Positions 33,279 to 45,399 of a stretch of 64,000 nt of DNA are shown here, in pieces. Location of the stretch: the NCBI RefSeq assembly GCF_023699985.2, contig NC_069703.1:24095857-24159856 (forward strand), written 5' to 3'. The position numbers and the translations under genes were made by a program. Numbering within the stretch: the stretch's first letter is position 1; each line of letters begins with the position of its first letter. Source of the stretch: Odocoileus virginianus. Taxonomy: Eukaryota > Chordata > Mammalia > Artiodactyla > Cervidae. The notes beneath the pieces were generated by a model. That model was not told where the DNA came from, ran no database searches, and was given only the letters and a program-made list of their open reading frames with translations.

Positions 33279-35732
33279 ATTCCCAAAGCTGCTGTCTACT
33301 ACTGTAACTTTGCTTCAGAGAATCACCACTCCTTTCTCCTGGTCTGTGCCATGTGTTCTCAGGTGAGTGCTGAATTCCAAGGGTAAGTGCTTTATTTATA
33401 CATGAACTAGAAAATGGACAATAAGAAAGATTTCAATAACTATCAGCCCCTTGGTTACAATAGATTCTTAACCTCAGGAAGCAGACCTGACATTTTGTTC
33501 TGAAGTCCTCTGAAAACAAAAACCTATTTACACCAGATGCGGTTGCCCAATGCAAACTTTCAATCCAGCTAGAAGCACAGGAGTGTCTACTGATGACCTT
33601 TCAGCTGCTTGTTAGCACCTTCCTATTAAACTCTTAGTCTGCTTAAAATAGAGCACCAATACCTCTGGGCACCTCACTTTTTGAAAAGCAAACTAAGCCA
33701 TCAGATAAGACCATGGAGACCTGGGCTTTATCTAATGCTACACACTCTTTTTAAAATTGATTCACTTTTCTGCCAACCCAAAATGTCCATGAAATAGCCT
33801 AGCTGCTGCTACAAGAACAATTATTATTCCACCCGAGGTGACTTGTATGGTCTCAAGGCCTAGCAGACATCCATTTATACTGAGATGGGTTGGAGATAAA
33901 GCAGACATGAGCTGGCACTTCAGGCAGACAATGATTGTCAGACATGCCACATTGTGACAGCTGGATATCAGCCCCATGGCCTGATGGAAGAACACACTTC
34001 CATGTTTCCTGGAGATCAGCATGCGTGGAAATGTGCTAAATTTTGTCCTAACAGAAATACCGTACGGGTACAAAAGGCCTTCGAATCAGAATTGTCTGAA
34101 TTTTCAAACTGACAGACTTGACGTTTATAAGCAAACATGGAAGCCTTGTGGAAACTTCAATTCACCTGCTGTATCTCTCCCTATAATCTAATGCCAAGTT
34201 TAATTAACTGTAATTCAAGATGTACATAATTGCAACTCATCCAGAAGAGATTATTTTTTGAGAGCTTCAAAATGAGAAAATGTGCACATTCCTTTACAGG
34301 TTTCATTGAAAGAAAGTTGATTTAAATAAATCCACAGGCACATATACTGTAGTGATTGATTTACCCCAAACAAAATGCACTATTGACATCTGTAGAAATA
34401 TGCATAGTAATTTATTTCTCAGATTACTATTATCTCATTAGTGAGGTCATGAACTACAAGTATAAATATCATTTGAGTCACCATTTTGCAATTTCTCTAT
34501 AAAATTCCAGTTCATGTTTGGATTTATAAGACAAAAAATGTGTTTTTAAGTCTGAACTAGATATATTTGTGTTGTCTGGTTACAAATTAGTTCCCAGTGA
34601 TTCATGAGGTCATCACAGGAAAATGTGAGAGATCCCTTTGGGGTATCGTAATACTCTAACAGGGAAATAAGTATTAACATCTGAAGCCATAGAGCAGGGA
34701 CATCTATATTTCAAGGAAAACCTAACACCGGAAATTTCAATCCTATCATAAAAATGAGTTGCAACAAAATTACTCTCCAGAGTCACTGAAGAGTATCTCT
34801 GTGAGATAACTGAATTAGCCACTCAGAATGTTAAAGACAAAGGTGGATCTTGTTCAATCAAAATGTTTATTCTGCTTATTAGTCCAACTGAACACTTCTG
34901 TGAAATCAAAACAGTGTAAATGTTTGAACTAAATTTCAATTCAGTCAGAAAGATCAATCTTTAGGGTTATGTTTCACATACAAACAATAAACATATCAAA
35001 TTGTGTCTTATATGTATGAGTCTGGGTACAAAAGGTAAGGACAGAATTACATCAAGTTTTTGACTTTGATTTCATTGAGTCATGCAAATCTCTGTCACAA
35101 AATGGAGAATCATAAGTAAGTGCATTGTAGATAAATGATTTCAGAGCAGCCAATACTCATTCTGCCCAAATTGCTGAGTTCCCAGATTATCTGGAGCCTT
35201 GACCTTGCCTCTGAGGGTTTTCTTGGGTCTTGAGAGAGGGGACAGACCTCCCACTATGGAGAAAAATAAACCAAGTCAGTTGGTTTAGATTTAGGTTTTA
35301 AAAAGTTCAAAGGTCTTCTGTGGCACTTAGGGAATTCCTAGCCCATTCTAGATTTGAGCCTTCAAAATATTGAAGGGTCCATCTGCTCACTGGATGAGAG
35401 CCATGGGAACTTACAACCAAAGGCTACCAGGAAGTACCCTAGAAAAGACCCTAATTTGGTTTTCATCAATTGGAATCTCAGTGACCTGCTTCTACTTTTA
35501 GCACAGAAAGCTGACCAAATTAGAATGTTATTACTAACAATCAAAGCAGATTATTATTATTATTATTGTATTTTGGACTTCGGCTTCTGCCAAGAACTAG
35601 ATGCTGAATTGAAATTAACCTCTCCTTTGCCCACAATCCAAGCGTACTTTGTTTCTACAACTTATGAATTACTCACTACAGTCTGCACTCATTAGCTTAG
35701 AAACACAGATCTGCCTATATAGTTCTTCAAAC
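33279..35732. other. 2.4-kb repeat-poor island
   Basis: No repeat family recognised. The segment around 34080-34600 is even in composition and carries AT-rich homeodomain-like words such as 'gtttaattaactgtaatt' (34199-34216). An (ATT)n run lies at 35550-35568, inside a chance open frame. This is a candidate region for conserved noncoding sequence, by inference only. Confidence 0.4.
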
Positions 35733-35840
35733 CTTCAATATTTCTTGGCTTAATAGTTAATATACTTCCTTCAATATTTTTTGACTTCATATTTAATATA
35801 CTTCCTTCAATATTTCTTGGCTTGGTATTTAATACACCTC
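35733..35840. repeat. 36-bp x3 tandem repeat
   Basis: Three consecutive 36-bp units (35733-35768, 35769-35804, 35805-35840), each starting 'cttcaatattt' and ending in 'ac[ta][tc]ctc'-like sequence, with a few substitutions between units. Confidence 0.92.
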
Positions 35841-35849
35841 TTAATCTGG

Positions 35850-36080
35850 CCTGGACTTATACCTTTACCATCTCTTTTCACTTTTCTCAACACAAACTTG
35901 ATTTCTTAGCTGTATCAGGTCATTTGTTGTTTGCAAACAACGTCTTTTGATGCCTTTGCTTGCATTGTTCTCTCTGTCATTGTCCATCTCTTCACTGATA
36001 TTCATCTTTCAAAGTCTATCACAAATGTTATTTACCTCCATACACATTTTCTCAACTCTCAGAGACAAAATTAATGAACA
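35850..36080 (+). mobile_element. L2 LINE fragment
   Basis: An L2-like order: a 'tttgcttgcattgttctctc' region, 'catctcttcactgatattca', 'tctttcaaagtctatcacaa', and 'tgttatttacctccatacac'. It is highly diverged. Confidence 0.45.
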
Positions 36081-36579
36081 CCCCAGCATGGTCACTTTAA
36101 TACTTCACACTTCTTCTGTGGTCGCTCAGTCATAGTAGCACTTAACCATTTAAAAACTAGTGAGATAGGAGAGCTTATTATTTCCTGTGCTGAAAATTGT
36201 ATTATTTGAGTTCTGATAACATATCCTTGGGTAGGAAGTGGTCCAGATGAACCTGAGAGGTGGGGAGGTCTGAAAGTTCCTTCATGTTCATGATGAGTCA
36301 TACAAATAACTGTAAGTGAGATGCATAGGAAGGCAGAGCTAGGGGCTAAAACTTTCTACAAGTGAAAATGATCAAGAGGTTGTAGATGACCACAAAAATT
36401 GAGTGCAAGAGTGGCATATTTTCATGATGTGAGTTTCAAGAAAGCAGTGGTTTGGGCAAGAAGTGGGGGATAGTATTGGACTAGAAGTGGCAATGAGGAT
36501 GAGGAAAGACATTCCAACATATGAGTGAGGCAAAAAAAGTCTCCTCCACGTTAGCAGTCTGCAAAGCAGTACTTTGAGG
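36081..36579. other. No recognised feature
   Basis: Nothing recognised in this 500-bp stretch before the BovB. Confidence 0.4.
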
Positions 36580-37947
36580 ACAGTTCAGTTCAGTCCCTCA
36601 GTCATGTCCGACTGTTTTCAACCTCATGAACCACAGCACACCAGGCCTCGCTGTCCATCACCAACTCCCGGTGTCCATCCAAACCCATGTCCATTGTGCC
36701 AGTAATGCCATCCAAACATCTCATCCTCTATTGTCCCCTTTTCCTCCTGTCCTCAATCTTTTCCAGCATCAGGGTCTTATCTAATGAGTCATCTCTCTGC
36801 ATCAGGTGGCCAAAGTATTGGAGTTTCAGCTTCAACATCAGTCCTTCCAATGTACACCCAGGACTGATCTCCTTTAGGATGGACTGGTTGGATCTCCTTG
36901 CAGCCCAAGGGACTCTCAAGAGTCTTCTCCAACACCACAGTTCAAAAGCATCAATTCTTCAGTGCTCAGCTTTCTTTATAGTCCAACTCTCACATCCATA
37001 CATGACCACTGGAAAAATCATAGCCTTGACTAGACAGACCTCTGTTGACAAAGTAATGTCTCTGCTTTTTAATATGCTGTCTAGGTTGGTCATAACTTTC
37101 CTTCAAAGGAGTAAGCATCTTTTAATTTCATGACTGCAATCACCATCTGCAGTGATTTTTGATCCCCAAAAGATAAAGTCAGCCACTGTTTCCACTGTCT
37201 CCCCATCTATTTGCCACCAAGTGATGGAACCAGATGCCATGATTTTAGTTTTCTGAGTGTTGAGCTTTAAGCCAGCATTTTCATTCTCCTCTTTCACTTT
37301 CATCAAGAAGCTCTTTAGTTCTTCTTCACTTTCTGCCATAAGGGTAGTGTCATTCTCATATCTGAGGTTTTTGATATTTCTCCTGGCAATCTTGATTCCA
37401 GTTTGTGCTTCTTCTAGCCCAGCATTTCTCATGATGTACTATGCATATAAGCTAAATAACCAGGGTGACAATATGCAGCCTTGATGTACTCCTTTTCCTA
37501 TTTGGAACCAGTCTGTTGTTCCATGTCCAGTTCTAATTGTTCCTTCCTGACCTGTATACAGGTTTCTCAAGAGGCAGGTCAGGTGGTCTGGTATTCTTAT
37601 CTCTTTCAGAATTTTCCACAGTTTATTGTGATCCACACAGTCAAAGATTTTGGCATAGTCAATAAAACAGCAATAGATGTTTTTCTGGAACTCTCTTGCT
37701 TTTTCGATGATCCAGTGGATGTTTGCAATTTGATCTTTAGTTCCTCTACCTTTTCTAAAACCAGCTTGAACATCTGGAAGTTCATGGTTCATGTATTGCT
37801 GAGGCCTGACTTTGAGAATTTTGAGCATTACTTTACTAGCGTGTGAGATGAGAACAATTGTGCAGCAGTTTGAGCATTCTTTGGTATTACCTTTCTTTGG
37901 GATTGGAATGAAAACTGATCTTTTCCAGTCATGTGGCCACTGCTGAG
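36580..37947 (-). mobile_element. BovB LINE, 5'-truncated, reverse orientation
   Basis: About 1.37 kb of antisense BovB, from the 3' tail at 36580 ('cagttcagtccctcagtcat') to the truncation near 37947. Minus-strand frames 37828-37439, 37432-37103 and 36919-36728 share one phase. They cover the RT finger/palm including motif A 'FIDYAKIFDCVDH', the catalytic region, and the C-terminal domain. The catalytic box reads 'YENDTT' where the other copies have 'YADDTT', so a key aspartate is lost. In-frame stops separate the pieces. Confidence 0.95.
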
Positions 37948-38224
37948 GACAACTGGGTTTTAGTTAAGACAAGAAATGAGAAGAATGTTCTGAGAAATGA
38001 TGATGGGTAGGGTGGAATATTTAACTGACCAAGGTTTGAGAGGGAGGGAAAAGGAGAGGGATGGATCAGATTAAATGCATCAACCAGGATAAAGACAATG
38101 TCTGAGTTGGCAGAGTAGACTTTAGATGGCAATGAAAAGTATGGTGGTATGAAGCATAGCATGTTGGTCTTGCTATGTACCTGGACAACTGGACCAATTA
38201 CCATGCTTTAAAAAGCTTTCCTCT
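37948..38224. other. No recognised feature
   Basis: Purine-rich unassigned segment. Confidence 0.35.
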
Positions 38225-38415
38225 GCGATATGATAGCTCACAGATCCAGGGCTGTCTGTGACTTCTTGGAAGTTGATGATTTATGTGGTCTAGAACTTAA
38301 TCCTGGCTTTGCCTCGGGGTGTGTACAAATGCGGGCCAGTGGTGCACCTCACTGGACTTCTGTCCCCTTGCATATAATACAAGGAGATTAGATCTAATAA
38401 TCCTGGAGCCTGACT
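38225..38415 (+). mobile_element. MIR SINE
   Basis: 'gtctagaacttaatcctggc' with 'tttgcctcggg', then 'cctcactggacttctgtccc' and 'atacaaggagattagatcta' follow MIR order. Diverged. Confidence 0.55.
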
Positions 38416-39129
38416 CTAGCAATTAGTCTACAAAAAGTTTTGTTTACTTTTCATTAAGTTTAGGCAGTCCATGTTTCTTGAGTTAATTTGACAATTGAAA
38501 GGGGGCTACTTCCTAAATACTAAAAGAAGAATATATTATTGTCTTCACTTTCATGCAGGAAGAATTTATTAAGTACTGATTTTGGGTCTCACTTGATATG
38601 TTATGAAGAAATGTATATATTCTGTGCTCTGGAAGATCTTTCAAACTACTGGGAAGCATGACACATGCCCAGAAATAAATGGTGAATGCTGAAGACATAT
38701 GCCTTCATGCAAGCTTTTAAAATGAGACTCCCCTCACCCTGGTCCACTTCTTGCTTAGACCAATCGCTTAACATTCACCATTTTTATTTGTCCCTCAATA
38801 TCTTGTAGGGTTAATTGGGAAGTTCATGACTTTATGTCTAAAGTTCTTGAAGATTCTAGTGATAAGGTTGGATTTAAAGTGTCTCAGCCTCAAGATAATG
38901 CAATTTTAATACCAGAGGCAGAGCTGGTGAAATGTACATGTAGCTTCCTCCTCTCCTTTCCTTTAACAGTTTATTTTCCTCTGAGAAAGTCCGGAAGTAG
39001 GAAATGAGAAGGTATTTCTTGGTTCCTGTTCACAGGTGGAGGAAAACATTCAGGTAGCTTGCAGCTGACTGATCCAAAGAACTGCTGCTTAGGTGACCAG
39101 GCACTTTGCTACTATCAAATCATAGCAGA
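38416..39129. other. No recognised feature
   Basis: AT-rich; no gene or repeat recognised. Confidence 0.4.
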
Positions 39130-39310
39130 GAAGCCCTAGACAGGGGTCATGAGACTTCTGTTTTAAATTTTTGCTCAGACACTAATTCATTGAGTGAGCT
39201 ATGAAAAGTCACTTCTTGGAACTGGTTCTTCCCCCTTGGGAAAGTGAGAGATTTGGGATAGAGAGTTTATAATCCTTTCCAGCTTAAATGCCTGCTGTCC
39301 CAAAAGTCCA
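39130..39310 (+). mobile_element. MIR SINE, weak
   Basis: The MIR-like word order ('attcattgagtgagctatga', 'gtcacttcttggaactggtt') is recognisable but decayed. Confidence 0.5.
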
Positions 39311-39679
39311 CTTTTGAAGTGCTGGGATCAGTAGGCAACTGGCTTTTAGGTGTTTGAATGCCTTGGCATTCTGAGAACAGCTGATATATTGGATCATTTT
39401 ATTCAAATTCAAGATTCATTTTTTAATTGTAAAATTTTGTTCAGATATATTTTGGAATGATTTTTTTCCTCTGCCTAGACAAATGTCTCTGGAAAGGGAT
39501 AGAGGTGATAATTTAATGATACCGATAATTTATGCATAAGGTAGTTTTGTTTTATTTGAAAACACATCCTTGAATCCCTGGAAACCTGAGGAAGAAAATG
39601 TAATATGTCTCAGAACAGACTCCAGATGAGCTCAAGACCATCCAGCTATGAAGAAATATGTGTTAGTATTTTAAATCAA
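39311..39679. other. No recognised feature
   Basis: AT-rich unassigned sequence. Confidence 0.4.
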
Positions 39680-39845
39680 CTTTTCTTGGAGTATAGTTGA
39701 TTTACAATGTTGTGATGGTTTCTGCTGTAGAGCAAAGTGAATCAGTTATATGCAATCATATATTCACTCTTTTTTAGATTCTTTTCCCATATAGGTCATT
39801 ACAGAGTACTGAGTACATTTCCCAGGACTGTGCTGTTCAACACCT
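39680..39845 (-). mobile_element. L1 3' UTR fragment, antisense
   Basis: 'cttggagtatagttgattta' followed by 'gtagagcaaagtgaatcagt' and 'attcttttcccatataggtc' is the antisense L1 tail, the same class as 28735-29025 but more diverged and shorter. Confidence 0.8.
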
Positions 39846-39999
39846 CATGGTTTGCCATATCCCACAGGCCACCAACTGGTTATCTCTGATTAGGAAAATA
39901 CTGCTAGTGAATGAGGTTGTCTATTTGGGTTACAAAGAAAGAGGCTGTGTCACAATCTGGCCTTTCTAATAAATCAATGTTTTAATTTATTTACTTTAC

Positions 40000-40185
40000 A
40001 GTTACAGCTATACGTAGAGTTGTTTGGACCATTGCTGTGTAACTTTAAGAAGTTATTTAATTGTTTAAAACTATCTTTCCTTCATTTGTTCAAGTAAGCA
40101 CATCAGCTTCATGGAGTTGTTGTGAGAGGTTTATGGATGATGTTTGTGAAAACATATTTTAAACTGTTAAACACCATTGACATGT
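40000..40185 (+). mobile_element. MIR SINE
   Basis: 'ttgctgtgtaactttaagaa' then 'atctttccttcatttgttca' and 'ggagttgttgtgagaggttt' follow the MIR layout. Confidence 0.6.
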
Positions 40186-41049
40186 GGATTATTGTATCCA
40201 ATTGGACAAGTAATGACCAAAACAAATTTATTTTGCTTTTGTAAGCCCTCAAAGACAATAATTTTCTCTACACCAGATTTTTTTCTCATCATTGTTTTGC
40301 AAAGTGTAATCTACTCCATCTACTTTTAGTAAATTTGCCAATTTGGTAGCTTTGGATCAGATTGGACAAATTTTCTGTAAATCCATTCTGAGCAGGACCC
40401 TGTTATTGTTGGAAGCCCAGATTATTAATTGATGCTTGCAGCTGCCAAGACTTTACCACAATTGGAGAAATAACCGTGGAAATTAAACTCACACCTGAAT
40501 TCCCTTAGATTTGTTCATTTAAGTCTGATCCTCAAAGTATTTGTTTTACTCATTAAGCTACCTAATTTGCCAAAAATAAATCAGGAGCCAGTCAACACTC
40601 AAATCCTGGGGTAATTGGAGTTTTCAGTGTCAGCAGTAATGCCTGCTAGTTCTGCAAGTGTGTAGTGTGTGTATGTTGGAAATATGAACCAAGAGGATTC
40701 CTTTAGCCTGCAATTACAAGTAGTATTTAGGAGTATTTTCAGCTCATCTGGAAATGGATTTAAAATACTACAATCTAATAGAAATAAAAGGCTGTTTGTT
40801 TTCAAATACCAATCTTACCAGAAGAAAACAGAATGTTTTCAAATATCAATCTTACCTGAAGAAATGGACTGGAGGAATATATCCTAACTTATTGTCATAG
40901 AAATATGGGTAGTATTTTTCAAAATTAATGTATGCTTCTGATGCAACAACCTTAGGGGGCAAGTAAGTGTATGAATACAGCCATTAGAATAAGATGGAAT
41001 AACATGTATTCTGACATTAGTTACCTCATGATTCTTTATAAGAGCAAGT
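40186..41049. other. No recognised feature apart from a short duplication
   Basis: AT-rich sequence with no named repeat. It contains the 37-bp tandem duplication at 40798-40871. Confidence 0.4.
40798..40871. repeat. 37-bp tandem duplication
   Basis: Units 40798-40834 and 40835-40871 both read 'gttttcaaata[ct]caatctt' followed by 'acc[at]gaagaaa', with a few differences. Confidence 0.88.
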
Positions 41050-41062
41050 AAAGGAATGAACA

Positions 41063-41270
41063 GGCTTCCACTGTGGCTCAGACAGTGAATAATCTGCCCA
41101 CAATGTGGGAGACCTGGGTTTGATCCCTGGGTTGGGAAGGTCCCCTAGAAGAGGGCATGGCAGCCCACTCCAGTATTCTTGCCTGGAGAATCGCCGAGGC
41201 CAGAGGAGCCTGGAGGGTGACAGTCCGTCGGGTTACAAAGAGCTGGACATGACTAAGCAGAGCACATCAC
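41063..41270 (+). mobile_element. Bov-tA SINE
   Basis: Head 'ggcttccactgtggctcaga', body, tail 'ggacatgactaagcagagca'. Target duplication 'aaaggaatgaaca' (41050-41062) and 'aaaggaacaaaca' (41271-41283), 11 of 13 bases identical. Confidence 0.95.
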
Positions 41271-41645
41271 AAAGGAACAAACACACAGGAGACAGATTTC
41301 ACTGTGTTGACTTGATTGTCAGCAATGGTACCCTGACTGCTTGAGATCTGTGTAGTATTTTGTTATGAATAACTGTCGGGAAATAAATAAGAGGTGAGGA
41401 TTCAGGCAAGTAAAATTCTCACCTACTCAGTAAAAATTGTTTAGGCATTGGAGGTTAGGGAGCCTGCTTCTTATTTATTGCTCTGAACAGAGGGAACTTT
41501 ACAAAGAGAATGATAGGCAGGGGACCATTGGTTTCTGCCCGGTGCTTTGGGAACTGGTTCTGTACTGGTGCTTTCTCCTCACTCATTTACCTAGTCACCA
41601 GCAGAGATGATGGAACAGCAGAGAAGTTGGGAGGATGGCTAAGGA
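41271..41645. other. No recognised feature
   Basis: Nothing recognised in this 375-bp gap between two SINEs. Confidence 0.4.
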
Positions 41646-41647
41646 TT

Positions 41648-41841
41648 CTGTGAGTGCTCAGTCACTTCAGTGGTGTCTGACTCTTTGTGACTCTATGGAC
41701 CGTAGCCCACCAGGCTCCTCTGTCCATGGGTTGCCATGTCTCCCCTCCGGGGGATCTTCCCTACCAGGGGCTGGACCTGTGTCTCTTGTGTCTCCTGCTT
41801 TGCAGGCAGAATTTTGCTGCTGAGCCGTCAGGGAAGCCCAA
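41648..41841 (-). mobile_element. Bov-tA SINE, reverse orientation
   Basis: Antisense Bov-tA from 'tgctcagtcacttcagtggt' to the head 'gctgagccgtcagggaagcc'. The middle is shortened ('ttgccatgtctcccctccgg'), so part of the body is deleted. Confidence 0.93.
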
Positions 41842-41929
41842 GGATTCTGGCTTGTGAGGTTTTCCCTTGTACCACCGAAGACTTCTCACATACCAGCTGA
41901 GCATCCTACGATTCAACTCAATGCTGGCG

Positions 41930-42830
41930 CTATCTGCGCTCCACTGCCACAGGTTAGGGGCTCTGTCTCACAAGACTGCCCTCCACTTCACAAAGAGTGA
42001 AAGTGCTAGTCTGTCAGTCATGTCTGATTCTTTACGACCCCATGGACTATAGCCCGCCAGGCTCCTCTGTCCTTGGAATTCACCAGGAAGAACACTGGAG
42101 TGGGTTGCCTTTCCCTTTTCCAGGGGAGCTTCCTGACTCAGGGATCAAATTAGGTTCTCCTGCATTGCAGGTGGATTCTTCACCATCTGAGATCAGGGGA
42201 GCCTTATGAGCCACCAAGCAGATGCCAATCACAAATCCAGGTTGTTATCTGTACTTCTGACTGACTGGTTATAAATCTGAAGTTCCCACCATCCCTTCTT
42301 GGGTTGATTAATTTGCCAGAACAGCTCACAGACTCAGGAAACCAGTTTGCTCACTAGATCACCCATTTACTACAAAGGATATTAATCAACCCTCAGATAA
42401 AGAGATACTTAAGGTGAAGTCCTGAACAAAGGAACTTCTGTTCCTATGGAGTTTGGGGTCTAACACAATGGTACGTGGAAGCATTCTGGTTCCCCAATCT
42501 GGAAACTCTCAGAACCCAGATTTTTTGGTTTTAATGAAGGTCTCATTACACAGACCTGATTAATTACATCATTGACTGTTGGTGACAATTCAATTTCAAT
42601 CCCTCTCCCCTTCCCCAGACCTCAGGGGGTGAGACTGAAAGTTCCAATTCTCAAATTACATGTTGGTTCCTTTGGAGACCAGCCCCGTTTTAGGTGGGGG
42701 TCTAAAAGTCATCTCATTCACCTAATAAAAGACACCTTCATGATTTTTATCACTTAGGGAACCTGAAAATTTTTAGGAGCTCTGTGTCTGAAAAGAAGAC
42801 AATGATACAATATTTATTTCATACCATCAC
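41930..42830 (-). mobile_element. MER21-like ERVL LTR, reverse orientation, interrupted by a Bov-tA
   Basis: Antisense landmarks shared with 13290-13935: 'ctctgtctcacaagactgcc' at the left; after the SINE 'ttaatttgccagaacagctc', 'tttactacaaaggatattaa', 'tttcaatccctctccccttc', 'gaaagttccaattctcaaat', and 'ttaggagctctgtgtctgaa' at the right end. About 690 bp is LTR once the SINE is removed. The name is from memory. Confidence 0.7.
41997..42207 (-). mobile_element. Bov-tA SINE inside the MER21-like LTR
   Basis: Antisense Bov-tA ('tctgtcagtcatgtctgatt' to 'attcttcaccatctgagatc'). It separates LTR halves that are contiguous in the related copy near 13320. Confidence 0.92.
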
Positions 42831-44485
42831 ACTGGCACTGGGGTCTTGGGTATATCATAGGGGGACAAAAAGGAGAGGAGATGGGCCCCGTGGAGCAATG
42901 ACATTGAACCCCAGTAAAGTGGCCCAGCTGTGGTCGGGATGACACCAGTAAGAGTGGCTACTTTTCCCTGGGGGAGGAAAGAGAAGAGTGGAAAGCCAGA
43001 AACAGGGCCTAGGCTCAGGCCAGTGCCAGCTGTGGGGGGCAGGAGGGGTGGCAGAGACCCCCCTGAGCACTCTGGAAGAGACAGAAATACTCAAGAAAAG
43101 GTCTCTGCCTTAAAGAAGCTAATCAACCTGTGAAAGCAAACACCACATTTCTTTTTGCACAGAATGAAGACAAAAAAATTCTTATACATTCTAAAAAATA
43201 GCATCCAAGAAAAATGTCTGTTTATATTTACATGCTTTAGATCAAAGTCTTTAAGAGGGATTGGAGGAAATTCTTAGTGGACAGGTTGGCATTTGGGGAG
43301 ATAAATGAATATGTGCTTCTGCCGTCATCTCCATTTTAGTTTCAAGATAAGGACAGCATTTTCTGCAACAAAATCAATGGATTGATTCTAATAATGAGAT
43401 ATAATATTTGAAATGAGGACAGACCTAAATATTACAATCTGGTTAACCTCTTTTTTTTCCCCATAGACCATGACTTGCAGCAGCTAAACCAGGACCCTGT
43501 CCTTGCCCACCTGTTATCTCCAGTTATTCATTCTAGCAGATTAATGCAGAGAACTGTTTCCCTGTTATTAGAAATGGAATGGTGATTTTAGTAGAAGTCT
43601 TCACTGACACCCAAACTCAGATAGCATAATATGAAATGTTGTGATCCTCTAAGTGATTACTGTGGTTCTGAAAGTCAAGTATCTGCAAGATTTTCTGAAT
43701 CCTTTCATTTTCATACAACTATCTGGTTGTCATATTGATATTGGATACAAGGTAATTAAATGGCAGTGTTCTGTGCTGCTTTCCACAAGAAGTCTGTTGC
43801 CTAGAATATATAGGAATTGTGAGGCAGCATGATGTTTCTGCCAAATGTGAAAGTGTTTTTAGATCAGACAAAGCAGACAGAGGCTCTTCATCCTACTGGA
43901 GTTTAAAGATTGTCCCCTGCCAAACGCCCTGTCCCCTCAGCTTTCCACTCTGTGCAGGGAATGCTGAAGCCCCCATCCTCACCCCAGACCTCCACAATGA
44001 ATGATAAAAATCCCTGAGATGATTCATGCTGCTGCCTCACACACCTGTAACGAGCAGGGCACCCTGAAAGAAATTAAGCATCTCTGCAGAAACTCACTGA
44101 GGCAAAATCATTTTTCAAAGATTGGTTGGAGACACTGTGACCTCAGAGTAATGGACTTCCCGATGGAAGAAGCAACCCAGGACAAGAGGGAAAACAGGGA
44201 CTCTGGAGAGCAGACAGAACAATGAAAAATTACCTAGGGAGGATCACCACTAAAATGAGTGAGGAAGAACAAGAGGTTCTTGTTAAAATCTTTAATTATG
44301 TCAAATTTGTCTATTTCTCATTGAGTGTAGATTTTGTCATTGTCAACAAAAACTTTTGATATCTTTAAAAGACCAAGTTAAAAAACTCTTCCAGGGTTAG
44401 TGAAAGGGGACACTTTCCCCAAGATCTCTGTCCATTAAGAGACAAGACATGATGCCTATAGTTGGCAAAGCCGGCTAAGCAGCTC
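42831..44485. other. 1.65-kb stretch without recognised repeats
   Basis: No gene or repeat family recognised. The part at 42880-43080 is unusually GC-rich for this window but has no supported coding frame. Confidence 0.4.
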
Positions 44486-44493
44486 CCTTAGAG

Positions 44494-44696
44494 CAGGGGT
44501 CCCCAACCTCTAGGATCTAATGCCTGATGATCAGAGGTGGAACTGATGTAATAATAATAATAATAATAATAGAAATAAAGTGCACAATAAATGTAATGCT
44601 TTTGAATCATCCCCAAACCATCCCTCTACCTGGGTCCGTGGAAAAAATTGTCTTCACGAAACTGGTCCCTGATGCCAAAAATATTGGAGACCATTA
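44494..44696 (+). mobile_element. MER1-like hAT-Charlie fossil
   Basis: Starts 'caggggtccccaacc', with interior 'aggatctaatgcctgatgat', an (ATA)n run at about 44549-44571, and 'actggtccctgatgccaaaa' near the right end. The 8-bp flanks 'ccttagag' (44486-44493) and 'cattagag' (44697-44704) match at 7 of 8. Same family as 26061-26234, opposite orientation. Confidence 0.82.
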
Positions 44697-44743
44697 CATT
44701 AGAGAATTCTGACCTAATGAAGTTTCCAGAAATGTGGGTAGCA

Positions 44744-44951
44744 CAGGGGTCAGCAAGCTATGGCCTGGGGGCCAAATCTATCTTAAACAAAGTTTAATCA
44801 GAGCACACCCATCCTCATTTATTTGTGTATTGTCTATTGCTGCCTTTGTGCTACGATAACCAAGTTGTATAGGTATGGCAAAAATCATATGACCCACAAA
44901 GCTGAAAATATTTCCATCTGACCCTTTCTAGATAAAGTCTGCAACCCCTTG
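44744..44951. mobile_element. hAT-Charlie fossil (MER58/MER3-like)
   Basis: 'caggggtcagcaagctatgg' at the left and 'aagtctgcaaccccttg' at the right are inverted ends. The interior 'gtgtattgtctattgctgcc' mirrors the copy at 9532-9745. Confidence 0.75.
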
Positions 44952-45035
44952 TGATTGACTCACACAAAAACATTGCTTGTCACAAGCATCTACAATTAGA
45001 ACCATAGACATCTGTCTGTTCATTGTTTTCTATTC

Positions 45036-45365
45036 GTTTGCAAACATTCATTGGGCACCTACTGTGTGTCCACTCTTCTGGGATGCTTAAATGACTGAAA
45101 AAGACAAAAATTCCTTTCTTCATGGTGCTTACTTTCTGGTGGGGAGAGACAGACCATAAATAAACAAACAAAATAAAAGTGACATTATTTGCTAAGTGCT
45201 GAGGCAAACAATAGAGCAGGCGTACATGGATAGGAGCCCTTGGAAAGCGCTGCACATTGTGGAAGCCTGTTTGAGAAGGTGAGATCTGAATGAAGACGTG
45301 AAGGAACTCGAGGCTTCAGATCTGGAGGAAAAGTGTTTCCGACCAGGGAGCAGCCAGTGCGAAAA
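45036..45365 (+). mobile_element. Old mammal-wide repeat, unnamed
   Basis: 'cattgggcacctactgtgtg', 'ttcctttcttcatggtgctt', 'ctggtggggagagacagacc', and 'gtgagatctgaatgaagacg' follow a very common old mammalian interspersed repeat, whose family name I could not recall. It is the same family as 61495-64000. Confidence 0.6.
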
Positions 45366-45399
45366 CTTTGAGTAACAGCTTATGAGACCGCAGGCTGGG

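Noticed and set aside
42880..43080. GC-rich patch as a possible CpG island or first exon
   Set aside because: Too short, few CpG dinucleotides, and no supported frame or promoter motif.
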